From Comamonas sp. (GTDB taxonomy: Bacteria; Pseudomonadota; Gammaproteobacteria; Burkholderiales; Burkholderiaceae_C), in assembly GCA_015478895.1 (NCBI GenBank), contig JADMKK010000021.1, forward strand, positions 1-64,000: a stretch of DNA of 64,000 nt, written 5' to 3'. Below are positions 1 through 8,488 of the stretch, in pieces. The translations under genes and the position numbers were made by a program. The first letter of the stretch is position 1. Each line of letters opens with the position of its first letter. A model generated the notes under the pieces. It ran no database searches. It was given only the letters and a program-made list of their open reading frames with translations, and was not told the DNA's origin.

Positions 1-169
1 TTGACTGCCTGGGTTCGGCAAGACTGTCCTGAGACAAGCAAATCGATAGTGGGTATCTCTGGGGCGTTTGAGCCCTGTGCAATACCGGCAAAAACTTGGT
101 CTAGCCGCATAAAACCAGTCCAAGTTTTTATCCGCATCCCCGGCGGGTCAGATTTGCGTGGAAATTAAC
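1..169 (-). mobile_element. Probable terminus of an IS21-family insertion sequence (partial)
   Basis: Read on the minus strand, the segment begins at 169 with TGTTAATTTCCACGCAAATC followed by TGACCCGCC. I recall this as the style of terminal repeat of several proteobacterial IS21-like elements, which start with TG. Internal inverted copies of an AAAACTTGG/CCAAGTTTT motif lie near 90-130, consistent with the repeated binding sites at IS21 ends. No transposase gene is visible; istA and istB would lie left of the window. The assignment rests on remembered end sequences and was not checked. Confidence 0.35.
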
Positions 170-548
170 AGTCCGTTGGCAAAAACTCTCAGCGGCTCAT
201 AGAGTCGTTCTTCGACCAGCTCTTGAAAAAACACCGTGTCTATAGCGCATAGGCGTGCCTGGAGCTTATGGAAGATAGGCATTGCGATTGAGGGCTTAGG
301 AGTGGTTCCGTTGTGAGATCAGGCGTCCTGACAGCGGACGCTCGCAATGGACTGCTTTTGGCCGCTTGCACCAGTTCGTTCTTGTCACAGATAGCAGTCA
401 TTCGGGTCGCGTGTTGTCCCAACCCGAACGACCGCTGTCAGGATGCGTGTCGAGTTCACACTGTCGGCCAGAAGCAGTCAGCCATCAATCGAGTTTTGGC
501 GTCTGCTTCCAAATCGACAGCAGCCTTGCATTTATATTGCATCCGCAA
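170..548. other. Gene-free stretch downstream of the arsenic operon
   Basis: No convincing gene is seen. On the minus strand a short open stretch (about 250-155) reads into the putative IS end, as a truncated gene would, but it is too short to identify. Around 335-470 there are imperfect repeats of a 'CGGACG/CGAACGACCGCTGTCAGG' type, similar in style to the sequence at 3120-3300 on the other side of the operon. I take these to be decayed intergenic repeats. Confidence 0.4.
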
Positions 549-1688
549 TCAAATCGATGCTTGATTCACGCGCTTCGATAGCTCCGCTGCGGTCTCTTTG
601 CGCTCGCTGTAGCGGTCCACCAAGTAAGGGGAAACATCACGCGTAAGTAGCGTGAACTTCACCAGTTCTTCCATCACATCGACGATACGGTCGTAGTAGC
701 TGGAAGGCTTCATGCGGTTGTCATCCCCAAACTCCATAAAGGCTTTGGCAACGGAAGACTGGTTGGGAATAGTCAGCATACGCATCCAGCGACCCAAGAT
801 ACGCATTTGGTTCACCGCATTGAAGGACTGCGAGCCACCACAGACTTGCATCACAGCCAGCGTTTTTCCCTGCGTGGGTCGAATAGCACCTTCGGACAGT
901 GGTAGCCAGTCAATTTGCGTTTTCATCACGCCTGTCATAGCACCGTGGCGCTCAGGTGAACACCACACCATACCTTCGCTCCACAGCGTCAACTCACGCA
1001 ATTCCTTCACCTTGGGGTGGTTTACCGATGTGTCATCGACCAAAGGCAGTCCCGTGGGATTGAAGACTTTGACCTCAGCACCCAATGCTTGGAGCAGGCG
1101 GGCAGATTCTTCCACCACCAAACGGCTGAATGAACGCTCACGCAAGGAGCCATAGAGCAACAGAATGCGCGGCGCATGGGTGCTGCGCAGCGGTGCTCTG
1201 AGTTCAGCCACATCCGTCATCCGAAATGACTCGGCAGCCAGTGCAGGAAAGGCATCTGTCTGCGGCCCTATGTTTGAGGTCTTTCTTTCTTCAACCACTT
1301 CACCATCCTCTTTGGTGAATGGGCCAATTTGCGCATTCGGTAGGATGTCCAGCACGGCTTCCGAAGGGCGGCACAAGCGAACGCCCAGTGGCGTTACTAC
1401 TATCGGGCGATTCATCAAGATAGGGTGCTCTGCCACAAAGTCGAACAATTGCTCATCTGTCCATTTGGCGTTGCCCAAATCCAGCGCGTCATAGGGCGTA
1501 CCTTTTTGACGCAACACAGCGCGCACGCCCAGCCCCATGCCTTTGAGCAGCGCCTTCAACTCGGTGCGGTTAGGAGGTGTTTTCAGGTACTCAATGATGT
1601 TGGGCTCAACCCCGCTTTGGCGAATCATGGCCAAGGTATTGCGAGACGTTCCACAGTTCGGGTTGTGATAGATGGTGATGGAAGACAT
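549..1688 (-). CDS. arsC/arsH: Fused arsenate reductase (ArsC) - ArsH flavoprotein
   Basis: This 379-residue protein joins two arsenic enzymes. Residues 1 to about 136 are a complete glutaredoxin-coupled ArsC: catalytic Cys12 in NPNCGTSR, and Arg60, Arg94 and Arg107 at the numbers known for plasmid R773 ArsC, which reduces arsenate to arsenite. Residues about 144-379 are an ArsH domain, an NADPH-dependent FMN reductase reported to oxidise trivalent organoarsenicals. It shows the FMN-loop motif [10 protein letters not shown] (179-188) and [10 protein letters not shown] (244-253). The linker is only about 8-10 residues and Met157 lies near the ArsH start, so the fusion may have arisen by loss of an arsC stop codon. 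It is the last gene of arsR-acr3-arsCH and starts 3 bases after the acr3 stop. Both domains look intact. The family calls are secure; that the product works as one polypeptide is inferred. Confidence 0.93.
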   Translation of the reverse strand: MSSITIYHNPNCGTSRNTLAMIRQSGVEPNIIEYLKTPPNRTELKALLKGMGLGVRAVLRQKGTPYDALDLGNAKWTDEQLFDFVAEHPILMNRPIVVTPLGVRLCRPSEAVLDILPNAQIGPFTKEDGEVVEERKTSNIGPQTDAFPALAAESFRMTDVAELRAPLRSTHAPRILLLYGSLRERSFSRLVVEESARLLQALGAEVKVFNPTGLPLVDDTSVNHPKVKELRELTLWSEGMVWCSPERHGAMTGVMKTQIDWLPLSEGAIRPTQGKTLAVMQVCGGSQSFNAVNQMRILGRWMRMLTIPNQSSVAKAFMEFGDDNRMKPSSYYDRIVDVMEELVKFTLLTRDVSPYLVDRYSERKETAAELSKRVNQASI

Positions 1689-1691
1689 AAG

Positions 1692-2705
1692 TTACTTTTC
1701 TGCGGGACGCCAAGCATTCACCATGGCGACCAAAGAGAGCATGACGGGCACTTCCACCAGCACACCGACAACGGTGGCGAGTGCAGCGCCGGAATTCAAG
1801 CCGAACAAAGAGATAGCAACAGCTACAGCCAGCTCAAAAAAGTTGGAGGTGCCAATCAGGCAGGCTGGGCCAGCGATGTTGTGCGGCAGCTTCATTTGCC
1901 GCGCCAGCCACCAACTCAAGAAGAAGATGCCGTAGGTTTGAAGTACCAAGGGAACCGCAATCAAGCCAATGACCAAGGGCTTGTCGATGATGGTTTGCGC
2001 TTGAAAACCAAAAAGCAGCACGACGGTTGCAATCAGACCAACCACCGACCAAGGCTTGAGTGCTGCGACAAAGTTGCCAATTGCTTGTGTGGATTTGCGT
2101 GCCAGAAAGCTGCGAGTGAGAAGCCCTGCAATCAACGGCAACACGACATACAGCACCGTGGACAGCACCAAGGTTTCCCAAGGCACAGTGACGTTAGTCA
2201 CGCCCAGTAGGAAAGCTGCGATAGGGGCGAATGCCACCACCATCACCAAGTCGTTAATAGAGACCTGCACCAAGGTGTAGTTGGCATCACCTTTGACCAA
2301 CTGGCTCCACACAAACACCATTGCAGTGCAAGGGGCAACGCCCAACAAAATCATGCCCGCGATGTATTCGCTGGCCGAGGTTGGGTCTACCAAAGGCGCA
2401 AAGATGTACTCAAAGAACAGAACTCCCAGCGCAGCCATGGTGAAGGGCTTGAGAAGCCAGTTGATGACCAGTGTCAGCATCAGCCCTTGGGGCTTCTTGC
2501 GAACGTCTTTGACTGCTGCCCAGTCAATCTGAATCATCATTGGGTAAATCATGACCCAGATGAAGATGGCAACGACCAAATTCACCTGCGCATACTCCAT
2601 CCCTGCCACCCACTCAAACGCAGATGGCATCAGCAGCCCAAGCACTACCCCGGCAGCAATTCCCAAGGCAACCCACACGGTGAGAAAGCGTTCAAACACA
2701 CCCAT
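1692..2705 (-). CDS. acr3: Arsenite efflux permease, Acr3 family
   Basis: A 337-residue inner-membrane protein with about ten hydrophobic segments, the usual size and topology of Acr3 (bile/arsenite/riboflavin transporter superfamily), which exports As(III). The conserved transport cysteine is seen in [12 protein letters not shown] (Cys126), and the late conserved helix motif [14 protein letters not shown] is present near residues 288-301. It is the middle gene of the arsenic operon: its ATG follows the arsR stop by two bases, and arsC/arsH follows immediately. It would export the arsenite made by the ArsC domain. Family assignment is firm. It is Acr3, not the unrelated ArsB antiporter, although annotators sometimes use arsB for both. 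Confidence 0.95.
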   Translation of the reverse strand: MGVFERFLTVWVALGIAAGVVLGLLMPSAFEWVAGMEYAQVNLVVAIFIWVMIYPMMIQIDWAAVKDVRKKPQGLMLTLVINWLLKPFTMAALGVLFFEYIFAPLVDPTSASEYIAGMILLGVAPCTAMVFVWSQLVKGDANYTLVQVSINDLVMVVAFAPIAAFLLGVTNVTVPWETLVLSTVLYVVLPLIAGLLTRSFLARKSTQAIGNFVAALKPWSVVGLIATVVLLFGFQAQTIIDKPLVIGLIAVPLVLQTYGIFFLSWWLARQMKLPHNIAGPACLIGTSNFFELAVAVAISLFGLNSGAALATVVGVLVEVPVMLSLVAMVNAWRPAEK

Positions 2706-2707
2706 GT

Positions 2708-3058
2708 TTAGCTCTCTTGGCTGGTGGACTTAGTGGTGGGCGGACAGCACACCACACCTGCTTGACCGCAATTGGAACCAGCACAGCAGTTCTCTGTGAG
2801 ATAGCCAAGAAGCGCATTCATCTCGTCATAGGCCGCCCGATAAAACAGGTTGCGACCCACACGCTCTTGGCTAACCAAATCTGCTGCCATTAGTTCTTTG
2901 AGGTGAAATGACAGCGCCGTGGAAGGTATGCCAAGCTGTTCCGCGATTTCTGATGGGGTTCGTCCCTCTGCACCAGCAGCCACTAAGGCTCGGAAAACTT
3001 GCAAGCGCACAGAGTGAGCCAGTGCAGCCAAAGCTTTGACAACGTGTTCTTGATTCAT
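2708..3058 (-). CDS. arsR: ArsR-family arsenic-responsive repressor
   Basis: A 116-residue winged-helix repressor. Residues about 8-80 form the ArsR fold with the recognition helix around [11 protein letters not shown] (46-56). There is no CxC-type metal site in the DNA-binding helix. Instead five cysteines cluster at the C-terminus (Cys91, 92, 97, 104, 105), resembling the Acidithiobacillus-type ArsR in which C-terminal cysteines bind As(III). It heads the operon with acr3 and arsC/arsH, and arsenite binding would release it from DNA. A perfect inverted repeat sits directly before the ATG and is the likely operator. No Shine-Dalgarno sequence fits between operator and ATG, so the message may be leaderless. 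Confidence 0.93.
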   Translation of the reverse strand: MNQEHVVKALAALAHSVRLQVFRALVAAGAEGRTPSEIAEQLGIPSTALSFHLKELMAADLVSQERVGRNLFYRAAYDEMNALLGYLTENCCAGSNCGQAGVVCCPPTTKSTSQES

Positions 3059-3059
3059 T

Positions 3060-3085
3060 ATTCAATAATAGCTGAATTATTGAAT
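3060..3085. promoter_or_regulatory. ArsR operator and probable arsR promoter
   Basis: A perfect inverted repeat with 10-base arms (ATTCAATAAT and ATTATTGAAT) and the 6-base spacer AGCTGA. It ends one base before the arsR start codon. A TATTAT hexamer on the minus strand (3070-3065) is a candidate -10 box that would put the transcript start at or next to the ATG. Repressor binding would occlude this promoter. Confidence 0.75.
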
Positions 3086-3692
3086 TAATACATTCCACAC
3101 TGACTCATTTCAACGCTATTTGGGCGCAAAGCGGACTTAAGCTCACAAGGAGCGAAGGGCTGCTATGGGTCGTCAGGACCAGTTCGCAGCTTATGAAAGC
3201 TGCCGTTCAGGTTGTCTGGCGCACTGCGTCCAGCGAGTTTCCGGTTTGAGGCGTACAGCGGACGTCTTGTCAGACAGCGGGTCAACGTCTGGTGTCAGCG
3301 GCAGCGGCCACAGGCTTGCCAAAGCTCAGCGGCGGTAATCAGCCTGAAGCTGCTATTTAGCCTGCTTCCCACTGGTACAACTTTTCTTTTAAATATCCAT
3401 TTGAATATATCAAATATATTTGATATGCAAATATCAGCATTGTTTAAAATGAGTATGCGCTTGTGTTGCACAGCGCAACCAGTAGCCTGTCGTTGATCGG
3501 CCGCTTCTCTCGCTCGACGTCCTGAGCTTCCCTCCGTTTTGTGCACCTGATTTGATCAGGTCGTTTGCTCGCGCATGCGTTTTGAACGCTTGTGCGGCGT
3601 AGCCGTGCCTGTCAATTTGAGGTCGTGAGCCTTGGGGAAGTACTGGGCAGCACAGGGCACCTCTTTCCCACTTTTCCCTTTTGGAGTTTTCT
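3086..3692. other. Intergenic region between arsR and the 3693-6081 block
   Basis: No convincing gene is seen. The part near arsR (3120-3330) holds decayed imperfect repeats of the 'GCTGCCGTTCAGG' style. The middle (3380-3450) is strongly AT-rich and contains a perfect palindrome. The last 150 bases form a GC-rich leader before the first gene of the block and share short motifs (TTTGTGCAC, TTTTGAA, GCGGCGT, GCCTGT) with the leader at 4703-4788. Confidence 0.5.
3407..3426. repeat. 20-bp perfect palindrome in AT-rich DNA, possible operator
   Basis: ATATCAAATATATTTGATAT is its own reverse complement. It lies inside an AT-rich island about 270 bases upstream of the gene at 3693. Such a site could bind a dimeric regulator of that block; no regulator gene is recognisable nearby. 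Function is inferred only from symmetry. Confidence 0.4.
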
Positions 3693-4040
3693 ATGACTGA
3701 TACAGGTCAGGCCGCTGCATGCCCGAACGATTCTTCTCCTGCTGCTCATGACAAGGCGGCTGCTGGTACGCCCTTGTTTGCTTTGGGCCAGTTATTAGCG
3801 ACACCTGGGGCATTGGAGCTTCTGGAAACCCATGAACTGACAGCACTGCCGTTTGTGCTGCGCCATGTGTCCGGCGATTGGGGTGATATATGTGCCGAAG
3901 ACAGGCAAAGTAATGCTGACGCTTTGCAGTACGGCTACAGGCTGATGTCGGTGTATGTGATTTCCCAATCAGAACGCTTATGGATCATCACGGAAGCTGA
4001 TCGCAGTAGCACCACGCTGTTGTTGCCCGAGGAGTACTGA
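3693..4040 (+). CDS. Conserved hypothetical protein of the kind found on mobile elements
   Basis: A 115-residue soluble protein of unknown function. The C-terminal half has a conserved-looking block: RHVSGDWGDICAEDRQSN, then GYRLMSVYV, then LWIITEADRSSTTLLLPE. From memory, similar proteins are common on plasmids and integrative conjugative elements of beta- and gammaproteobacteria, sometimes mislabelled as a restriction subunit; no methylase motif is visible. ATG 3693 is chosen because GGAG lies 6 bases upstream; an upstream in-frame TTG at 3681 would place that Shine-Dalgarno inside the gene. The stop codon shares its A with the next ATG (TGATG), which implies translational coupling. Confidence 0.75.
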   Translation: MTDTGQAAACPNDSSPAAHDKAAAGTPLFALGQLLATPGALELLETHELTALPFVLRHVSGDWGDICAEDRQSNADALQYGYRLMSVYVISQSERLWIITEADRSSTTLLLPEEY

Positions 4041-4663
4041 TGCTGGGGCGGCACTTTGTGGTGCACTCGCAGCTGAGTGTTGGCCGCTCAGGTGCAATGG
4101 CCTATCAAAACAAGCTGCTGCTGCGCCAGGGCGAGAACGACATGGCTTGTGGGCACCACTGCGTGTTGATGGCTTTGATGCTGTTGGGCCAGGTGTCACG
4201 CAATGCCCTGTATGAAAGCGACCTTGACGCACGCCTGATGGAAGTGAGCGCCATGGGCCAAGCTCTGTACTTCAGCGGCTGTAGCAGCGCAGCCATCAGA
4301 GAGCAGTTTGCACCGTTTTCTGAACAACTGCAGTGCCGCCAACTGCGCCGCAATGTCGAAGCCCGTACAGTGGCCGCACTGGAATCTGACCATGTGTGCG
4401 TGGTGCGGTTTACTTCCCCCAGCTACAGCCATTGGGTGCTGGCAGTGGGTGTGATGTATGCCGATGGCAAGCCACATTCTTTGCTGGTGCTCGACCCCTT
4501 GATGGATGGTGTGCCGCTCACTCCCTGGAATGCCTTACTGGAGCATTGGGGCAGCAAAAAGCTGCGCAACACCAATGCCCGCTGGTCAGAAAAAGCCACC
4601 TTGGACAAGGTGGTGCAAGTCGGTTTGCGTAGCCGCCGTGGCACGGCCATTGCACTGAACTGA
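4040..4663 (+). CDS. Putative C39-like (papain-fold) cysteine peptidase
   Basis: A 207-residue protein with the layout of C39-type papain-fold peptidases: an oxyanion-type Gln30, then Cys37 in MACGHHCVLMAL (compare the family's CGPACLAM), His131 in SHWVLAVG and Asp152 in LLVLDP. That supplies the full Q-C-H-D set in the right order. There is no signal peptide, transmembrane segment or ABC transporter domain, so it is not a complete bacteriocin exporter. It is coupled by a TGATG overlap to the small gene before it and followed by an unrecognised gene, so it may process or regulate one of those products. The fold call comes from motif spacing only. Confidence 0.65.
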   Translation: MLGRHFVVHSQLSVGRSGAMAYQNKLLLRQGENDMACGHHCVLMALMLLGQVSRNALYESDLDARLMEVSAMGQALYFSGCSSAAIREQFAPFSEQLQCRQLRRNVEARTVAALESDHVCVVRFTSPSYSHWVLAVGVMYADGKPHSLLVLDPLMDGVPLTPWNALLEHWGSKKLRNTNARWSEKATLDKVVQVGLRSRRGTAIALN

Positions 4664-4788
4664 GCTTGAGTTTCAGTTTTTCGCTCCCTTTCTTCTGATT
4701 TCCCTTTGTGCACGTTGTGCGCCTGGTGCTTGGCTTTTGAAGCTGCACTCAGGTGCCGTTGCGGCGTGCCTGTTTTGAAAGTTCAACC

Positions 4789-6081
4789 ATGCACCCTTAT
4801 CACCTGAGGTGGTACCGCTACCGGCGTTTGTTGGCTGCGGTGATGGCATTGCCCGCACTGGATGTCTCTACGCCCGTTCCACATGAATTCAGTGGGCAGT
4901 GGCCGTGCTGTTTCAATGGCTGCTCTGAAGCAGGGCGCTATGTACATACCTCCAGGCCATGCATGGAGTTGCAATCGGCCATGGTGCTCGAATTGGTTGA
5001 TGCGGCTTTGCAGGCGGTTGAGCCAATCAGTCAGCGCACAGCCGCGTGGCAGGCATTTGCACGGTGTGCGGTGCCCCAGTTGGGTTTGGGCAGCTTTGCA
5101 CGGCTGGTGGTGCTGTTGCAGCAATACGGGCCTGATGAAGATGCTGAATTGGCCCTTTTGCTGTGGCAAGGTGAAATCACCCAGCAAACATCTGCCATCA
5201 AGGCCGTGCAGCGTCTGCGAAGCATCGTGGCGTTCTTGCAAAGCCAGGGCATCACGGATACAGCCAGTTGGTTGCAGTGGCGGGATTCGGCAGATGCGCA
5301 AGCGGTTGTGCACGGTGCACCGCATCAGGCACCAGAAACGATCAACGCTTTGCTGTGGCACTTGGACAGCGGGCGCTGTGATGTGCCCTGGGTGCTGATG
5401 TTTGCAAGGCGGGTACTCGATCAAGCTCCTGCGCATGGTCACGTCATGCTGGCTATGCAAGAAATGGCAGAAGCCATGAACCTGAGTGCCAAGGCTTTAG
5501 CCAGGCGTATTGCTTGGCATGAGCGGCTGTTTCAAGCATTGGGCGATGTGCCCGACCTACGGCTGGCGTGGTGGCGATGCATGAAGCGCACTTTGCAATC
5601 CCAACTGACCAACGCTACATCGGCCAAACTGCAAGTGCAGGGAGTCAAAGAGCCTTTGCCGCTGTCACTGGCCGTGCACCTGCGCCAGGGGCAACCCATG
5701 CTGACGATTCAGCTGCCCCGTGCGTTTGGTGCAGCACCTGCGTGGCCCAACCTGACCATGGTGCAGCTAAGGCAAGAAGGCTGGGGATCAGGGCTGGGGC
5801 TGCATTTGCTGCTGCAAGGCGAAGGCGTGTTGCCAGCTCAGCTACAGCTGGACATTGCCAAACGCTGGAAAGCAACGCAGCTGCAGCCTCCGGTTTTTGA
5901 GCGCATCAGTGCCACCAAGTGGGAAATCAGCTGCTGTTGGTGCGATGGGCTGTGGAAGCCTTCCTGCATGAACTTAGCTGATGTGAATGACTGGGCTACG
6001 GATACAGCGCTGCAGGTGATGGAATATGTGCAGTTGCTCAAAGGCATGCTAAACGCTCATACGCTAGGTACAGCGACTTGA
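4789..6081 (+). CDS. Hypothetical protein, third gene of the accessory block
   Basis: A 430-residue protein that I do not recognise. The N-terminal part has a cysteine/histidine cluster (Cys40, Cys41, Cys45, His53, Cys58) that could bind metal, and a second CC-W-C motif (ISCCWCDGLW) lies near the C-terminus. The middle is helical, rich in Leu, Ala and Gln, with no membrane segment. The leader upstream resembles the one before the 3693 gene, so it may be separately transcribed rather than simply downstream of the peptidase. An in-frame GTG at 4753 is possible, but that stretch matches the shared leader motif, so ATG 4789 is preferred. Confidence 0.6.
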   Translation: MHPYHLRWYRYRRLLAAVMALPALDVSTPVPHEFSGQWPCCFNGCSEAGRYVHTSRPCMELQSAMVLELVDAALQAVEPISQRTAAWQAFARCAVPQLGLGSFARLVVLLQQYGPDEDAELALLLWQGEITQQTSAIKAVQRLRSIVAFLQSQGITDTASWLQWRDSADAQAVVHGAPHQAPETINALLWHLDSGRCDVPWVLMFARRVLDQAPAHGHVMLAMQEMAEAMNLSAKALARRIAWHERLFQALGDVPDLRLAWWRCMKRTLQSQLTNATSAKLQVQGVKEPLPLSLAVHLRQGQPMLTIQLPRAFGAAPAWPNLTMVQLRQEGWGSGLGLHLLLQGEGVLPAQLQLDIAKRWKATQLQPPVFERISATKWEISCCWCDGLWKPSCMNLADVNDWATDTALQVMEYVQLLKGMLNAHTLGTAT

Positions 6082-6258
6082 CCACCCTATTCCTAAAATG
6101 CGCTCGCGCAGCGGGAACTATGTGGCTGATACGATAGAAGGAGCTAAAAGAACGACCATTTTTTGAACACTTTTTTTGGGTAGCTAGCTGGGTAGCTAGA
6201 GCTAGAAACCTAAAAATGAAATACGCAACCCATTGAAATTAAATGGGTTTATATAACA

Positions 6259-7035
6259 ATGAAAATTGCCACCTGGAACATCAATTCCTTGAACGTTCGT
6301 CTTCCGCAATTGCTCGATTGGCTGCAAACCAACCCAGTGGATGCCATTGGTCTGCAAGAGCTCAAACTCACAGACGAAAAATTCCCTTTCATGGAGCTGG
6401 AGGCCGCAGGCTATCAGGCGGTTTGTCATGGCCAGAAAACTTATAACGGCGTGGCGATTGTGAGTCGCCACCCTGTGAGCGATGTAGTGCGCAATATTCC
6501 GGGTCTGGACGACGAGCAGGCCCGCGTGATTGCCGCCACACTGGAAACGCCCCAAGGCCCTGTGCGCCTGATCAACTGCTACTTTGTCAACGGCCAAGCG
6601 CCTGATTCCGACAAGTTCGTCTACAAACTGCGCTGGCTGGCTGCTCTGGAAGCCTTTGTGAAATCGGAAATGGCGCAGCATTCCAAACTGGTGCTGGTAG
6701 GGGATTTCAACGTAGCTCCGGAAGATCGAGACTCGTTCGACCCTGAAGGGCTGCGTGGCACCATCCACCATACGCCCCAAGAGCGTGCGCACTTTCAAGC
6801 CTTGCTGGACTTGGGCCTGACCGATGCGTTTCGCATGTTTGAGCAGCCCGAGAAAAGCTTTTCCTGGTGGGACTACCGCATGCTGGGTTTCCAGAAAAAC
6901 CGGGGGCTGCGCATTGACCACATTTTGGTCAGCGATGCCATCAAGGCCCAGACCACTGCTTGCACCATTGACCGCGCCCCACGCAAAAACAAGCAGCCCA
7001 GCGACCACGCGCCCGTGGTCGTAACTTTCGGCTAA
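6259..7035 (+). CDS. xth: Exodeoxyribonuclease III
   Basis: A 258-residue AP endonuclease/3'-5' exonuclease of the exonuclease-endonuclease-phosphatase fold, acting in base excision repair. Catalytic residues are in place: Asn7 in ATWNINS, Glu34 in LQELK, Asp149 and Asn151 in VGDFNVAP, Asp220 in RIDHILVSD, and the Asp249-His250 pair in SDHAPVV. Length is normal for XthA. It stands alone, followed by a strong terminator. The start at 6259 gives the family N-terminus, though the Shine-Dalgarno is weak. Confidence 0.96.
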   Translation: MKIATWNINSLNVRLPQLLDWLQTNPVDAIGLQELKLTDEKFPFMELEAAGYQAVCHGQKTYNGVAIVSRHPVSDVVRNIPGLDDEQARVIAATLETPQGPVRLINCYFVNGQAPDSDKFVYKLRWLAALEAFVKSEMAQHSKLVLVGDFNVAPEDRDSFDPEGLRGTIHHTPQERAHFQALLDLGLTDAFRMFEQPEKSFSWWDYRMLGFQKNRGLRIDHILVSDAIKAQTTACTIDRAPRKNKQPSDHAPVVVTFG

Positions 7036-7051
7036 CGCTCCATTTATTTAC

Positions 7052-7076
7052 AGCCGCTGACTCAGCGGCTTTTTTT
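7052..7076 (+). terminator. Rho-independent terminator after xth
   Basis: AGCCGC and GCGGCT arms closed by a TGACTCA loop, followed by a run of six or more T. It ends xth transcription, so the MFS gene needs its own promoter. Confidence 0.85.
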
Positions 7077-7119
7077 GTGCGCCAATGCGCGCTGTGTTTG
7101 TCTGACGACGATTGTTGCT

Positions 7120-8373
7120 GTGCCAAGTTTCCACCCTCTCCACAATGCGGCCTTGCGCCAGCCCGGTTTTTTGTCCTTCTTGAGCGCCCGCATGCTGGGC
7201 GTGTTTGCCCAGCAGATGCAAGCTGTCATCGTGGCTTGGCAGGTGTATGACATCACGCGCGATCCGCTATCACTGGCGTTTGTGGGATTGGCGCAGTTTC
7301 TGCCGATGTTGCTGCTGCTCATTCCAGCAGGTGACTTGGCCGACCGCGTCAGCCGTAAACGCATGTTGGCGGCCAGCTGGAGCGTGGCGGCCGTGTGCTC
7401 GGTGTTGTTACTGTGGCTGAGCACCTTGGGCGAACATGGCGTGGGCGGCATTTATGCAGTGCTGATCTTGTTTGGTTGCAGCCGTGCCTTCACAGGCCCG
7501 GCCATGCAGAGTTTGCTGCCGCAGATCGTGGCGCGTGAACACCTGGCACAGGCCTTGGCGACCAACAGCATGCTCATGCGTACAGCCGCCATTGCAGCCC
7601 CCATGCTCGGCGGCGTGCTGTATGGACTGGGGGGTGGTGAACTGACTTATGCCGTGTGCGCCGTGGCGCTGGCGCTGGGGGTGTTGCTGCTGTGGCGCGT
7701 GCCCGTGCTGTTTGCCGCTCCGCGCCAAGCATTGGAAGGCACGATGTGGCAGCGCGCAGCCGATGGTTTTCGCTTCATTCGCAGCCGTCCGATTGTGCTG
7801 GGCACCATCTCGCTGGACTTGTTTGCCGTGCTGCTGGGCGGCGTGATTGCTTTGCTGCCGGTGTATGCCAAAGAAGTGTTGCATACCGGCCCCGAAGGCC
7901 TGGGCTTGCTGCGTTCATCCATGGCCTGCGGTGAGGTGCTGATGGGCCTGTGGCTCAGCGCCCGCCCGATTCAGCGGCACGTGGGCAAAGTCATGTTTGC
8001 AGCGGTGGCCGTGTTTGGTCTGGCCAATCTGGTGTTTGCGCTGTCGCACTGGTTCTGGTTGTCCATGACCATGCTGCTGGTGGCGGGCGCGGCCGATATG
8101 GTCAGCGTGTACATCCGCTCGGCGCTCGTGCAGTTTTCTACGCCTGACCCTATGCGCGGGCGGGTGAATGCGGTGAACATGCTTTTTATCAGCTCCAGCA
8201 ATGAGCTGGGCGAGTTCCGCGCTGGCACCATGGCGGCGGCTTTGGGCGCAGTCCCAGCAGCGATTGTCGGCAGTGTGTGCACACTGGGTGTGGTGGGACT
8301 GTGGTCGCAATGGTTCAAGCCACTGCGCGATGTGGACCGTCTGGAAGATGCCACACAGCGCGCTGCCGATTAG
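7120..8373 (+). CDS. Major facilitator superfamily transporter (EntS-like exporter group)
   Basis: A 417-residue protein with about twelve transmembrane helices. The MFS signature between helices 2 and 3 is present (GDLADRVSRKRML). The sequence starts PLHNAALRQPGFLSFLSARM and has the general look of the EntS/MFS_3 exporter group; the substrate is unknown. The start is uncertain: in-frame TTG 7075 lies in the xth terminator T-run and is implausible, so GTG 7120 is chosen although no clear ribosome site precedes it. It is not obviously in an operon. Confidence 0.85.
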   Translation: MPSFHPLHNAALRQPGFLSFLSARMLGVFAQQMQAVIVAWQVYDITRDPLSLAFVGLAQFLPMLLLLIPAGDLADRVSRKRMLAASWSVAAVCSVLLLWLSTLGEHGVGGIYAVLILFGCSRAFTGPAMQSLLPQIVAREHLAQALATNSMLMRTAAIAAPMLGGVLYGLGGGELTYAVCAVALALGVLLLWRVPVLFAAPRQALEGTMWQRAADGFRFIRSRPIVLGTISLDLFAVLLGGVIALLPVYAKEVLHTGPEGLGLLRSSMACGEVLMGLWLSARPIQRHVGKVMFAAVAVFGLANLVFALSHWFWLSMTMLLVAGAADMVSVYIRSALVQFSTPDPMRGRVNAVNMLFISSSNELGEFRAGTMAAALGAVPAAIVGSVCTLGVVGLWSQWFKPLRDVDRLEDATQRAAD

Positions 8374-8488
8374 TACAGCGCCACAAAAGTGCTACGAAAA
8401 AGGCCGACAAGACGCATAGTAGAGCCCCTTGGAGCAATCCTTGCTTGCCAAAAATTTCTGCATTTCCTGGAAATAGTGTCTGCTTGCC

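Noticed and set aside
6170-6215. Repeated 'TAGCTAG' motifs as a possible attachment site bounding the 3693-6081 block
   Set aside because: No matching direct repeat was found on the other side and no integrase or tRNA end is adjacent.
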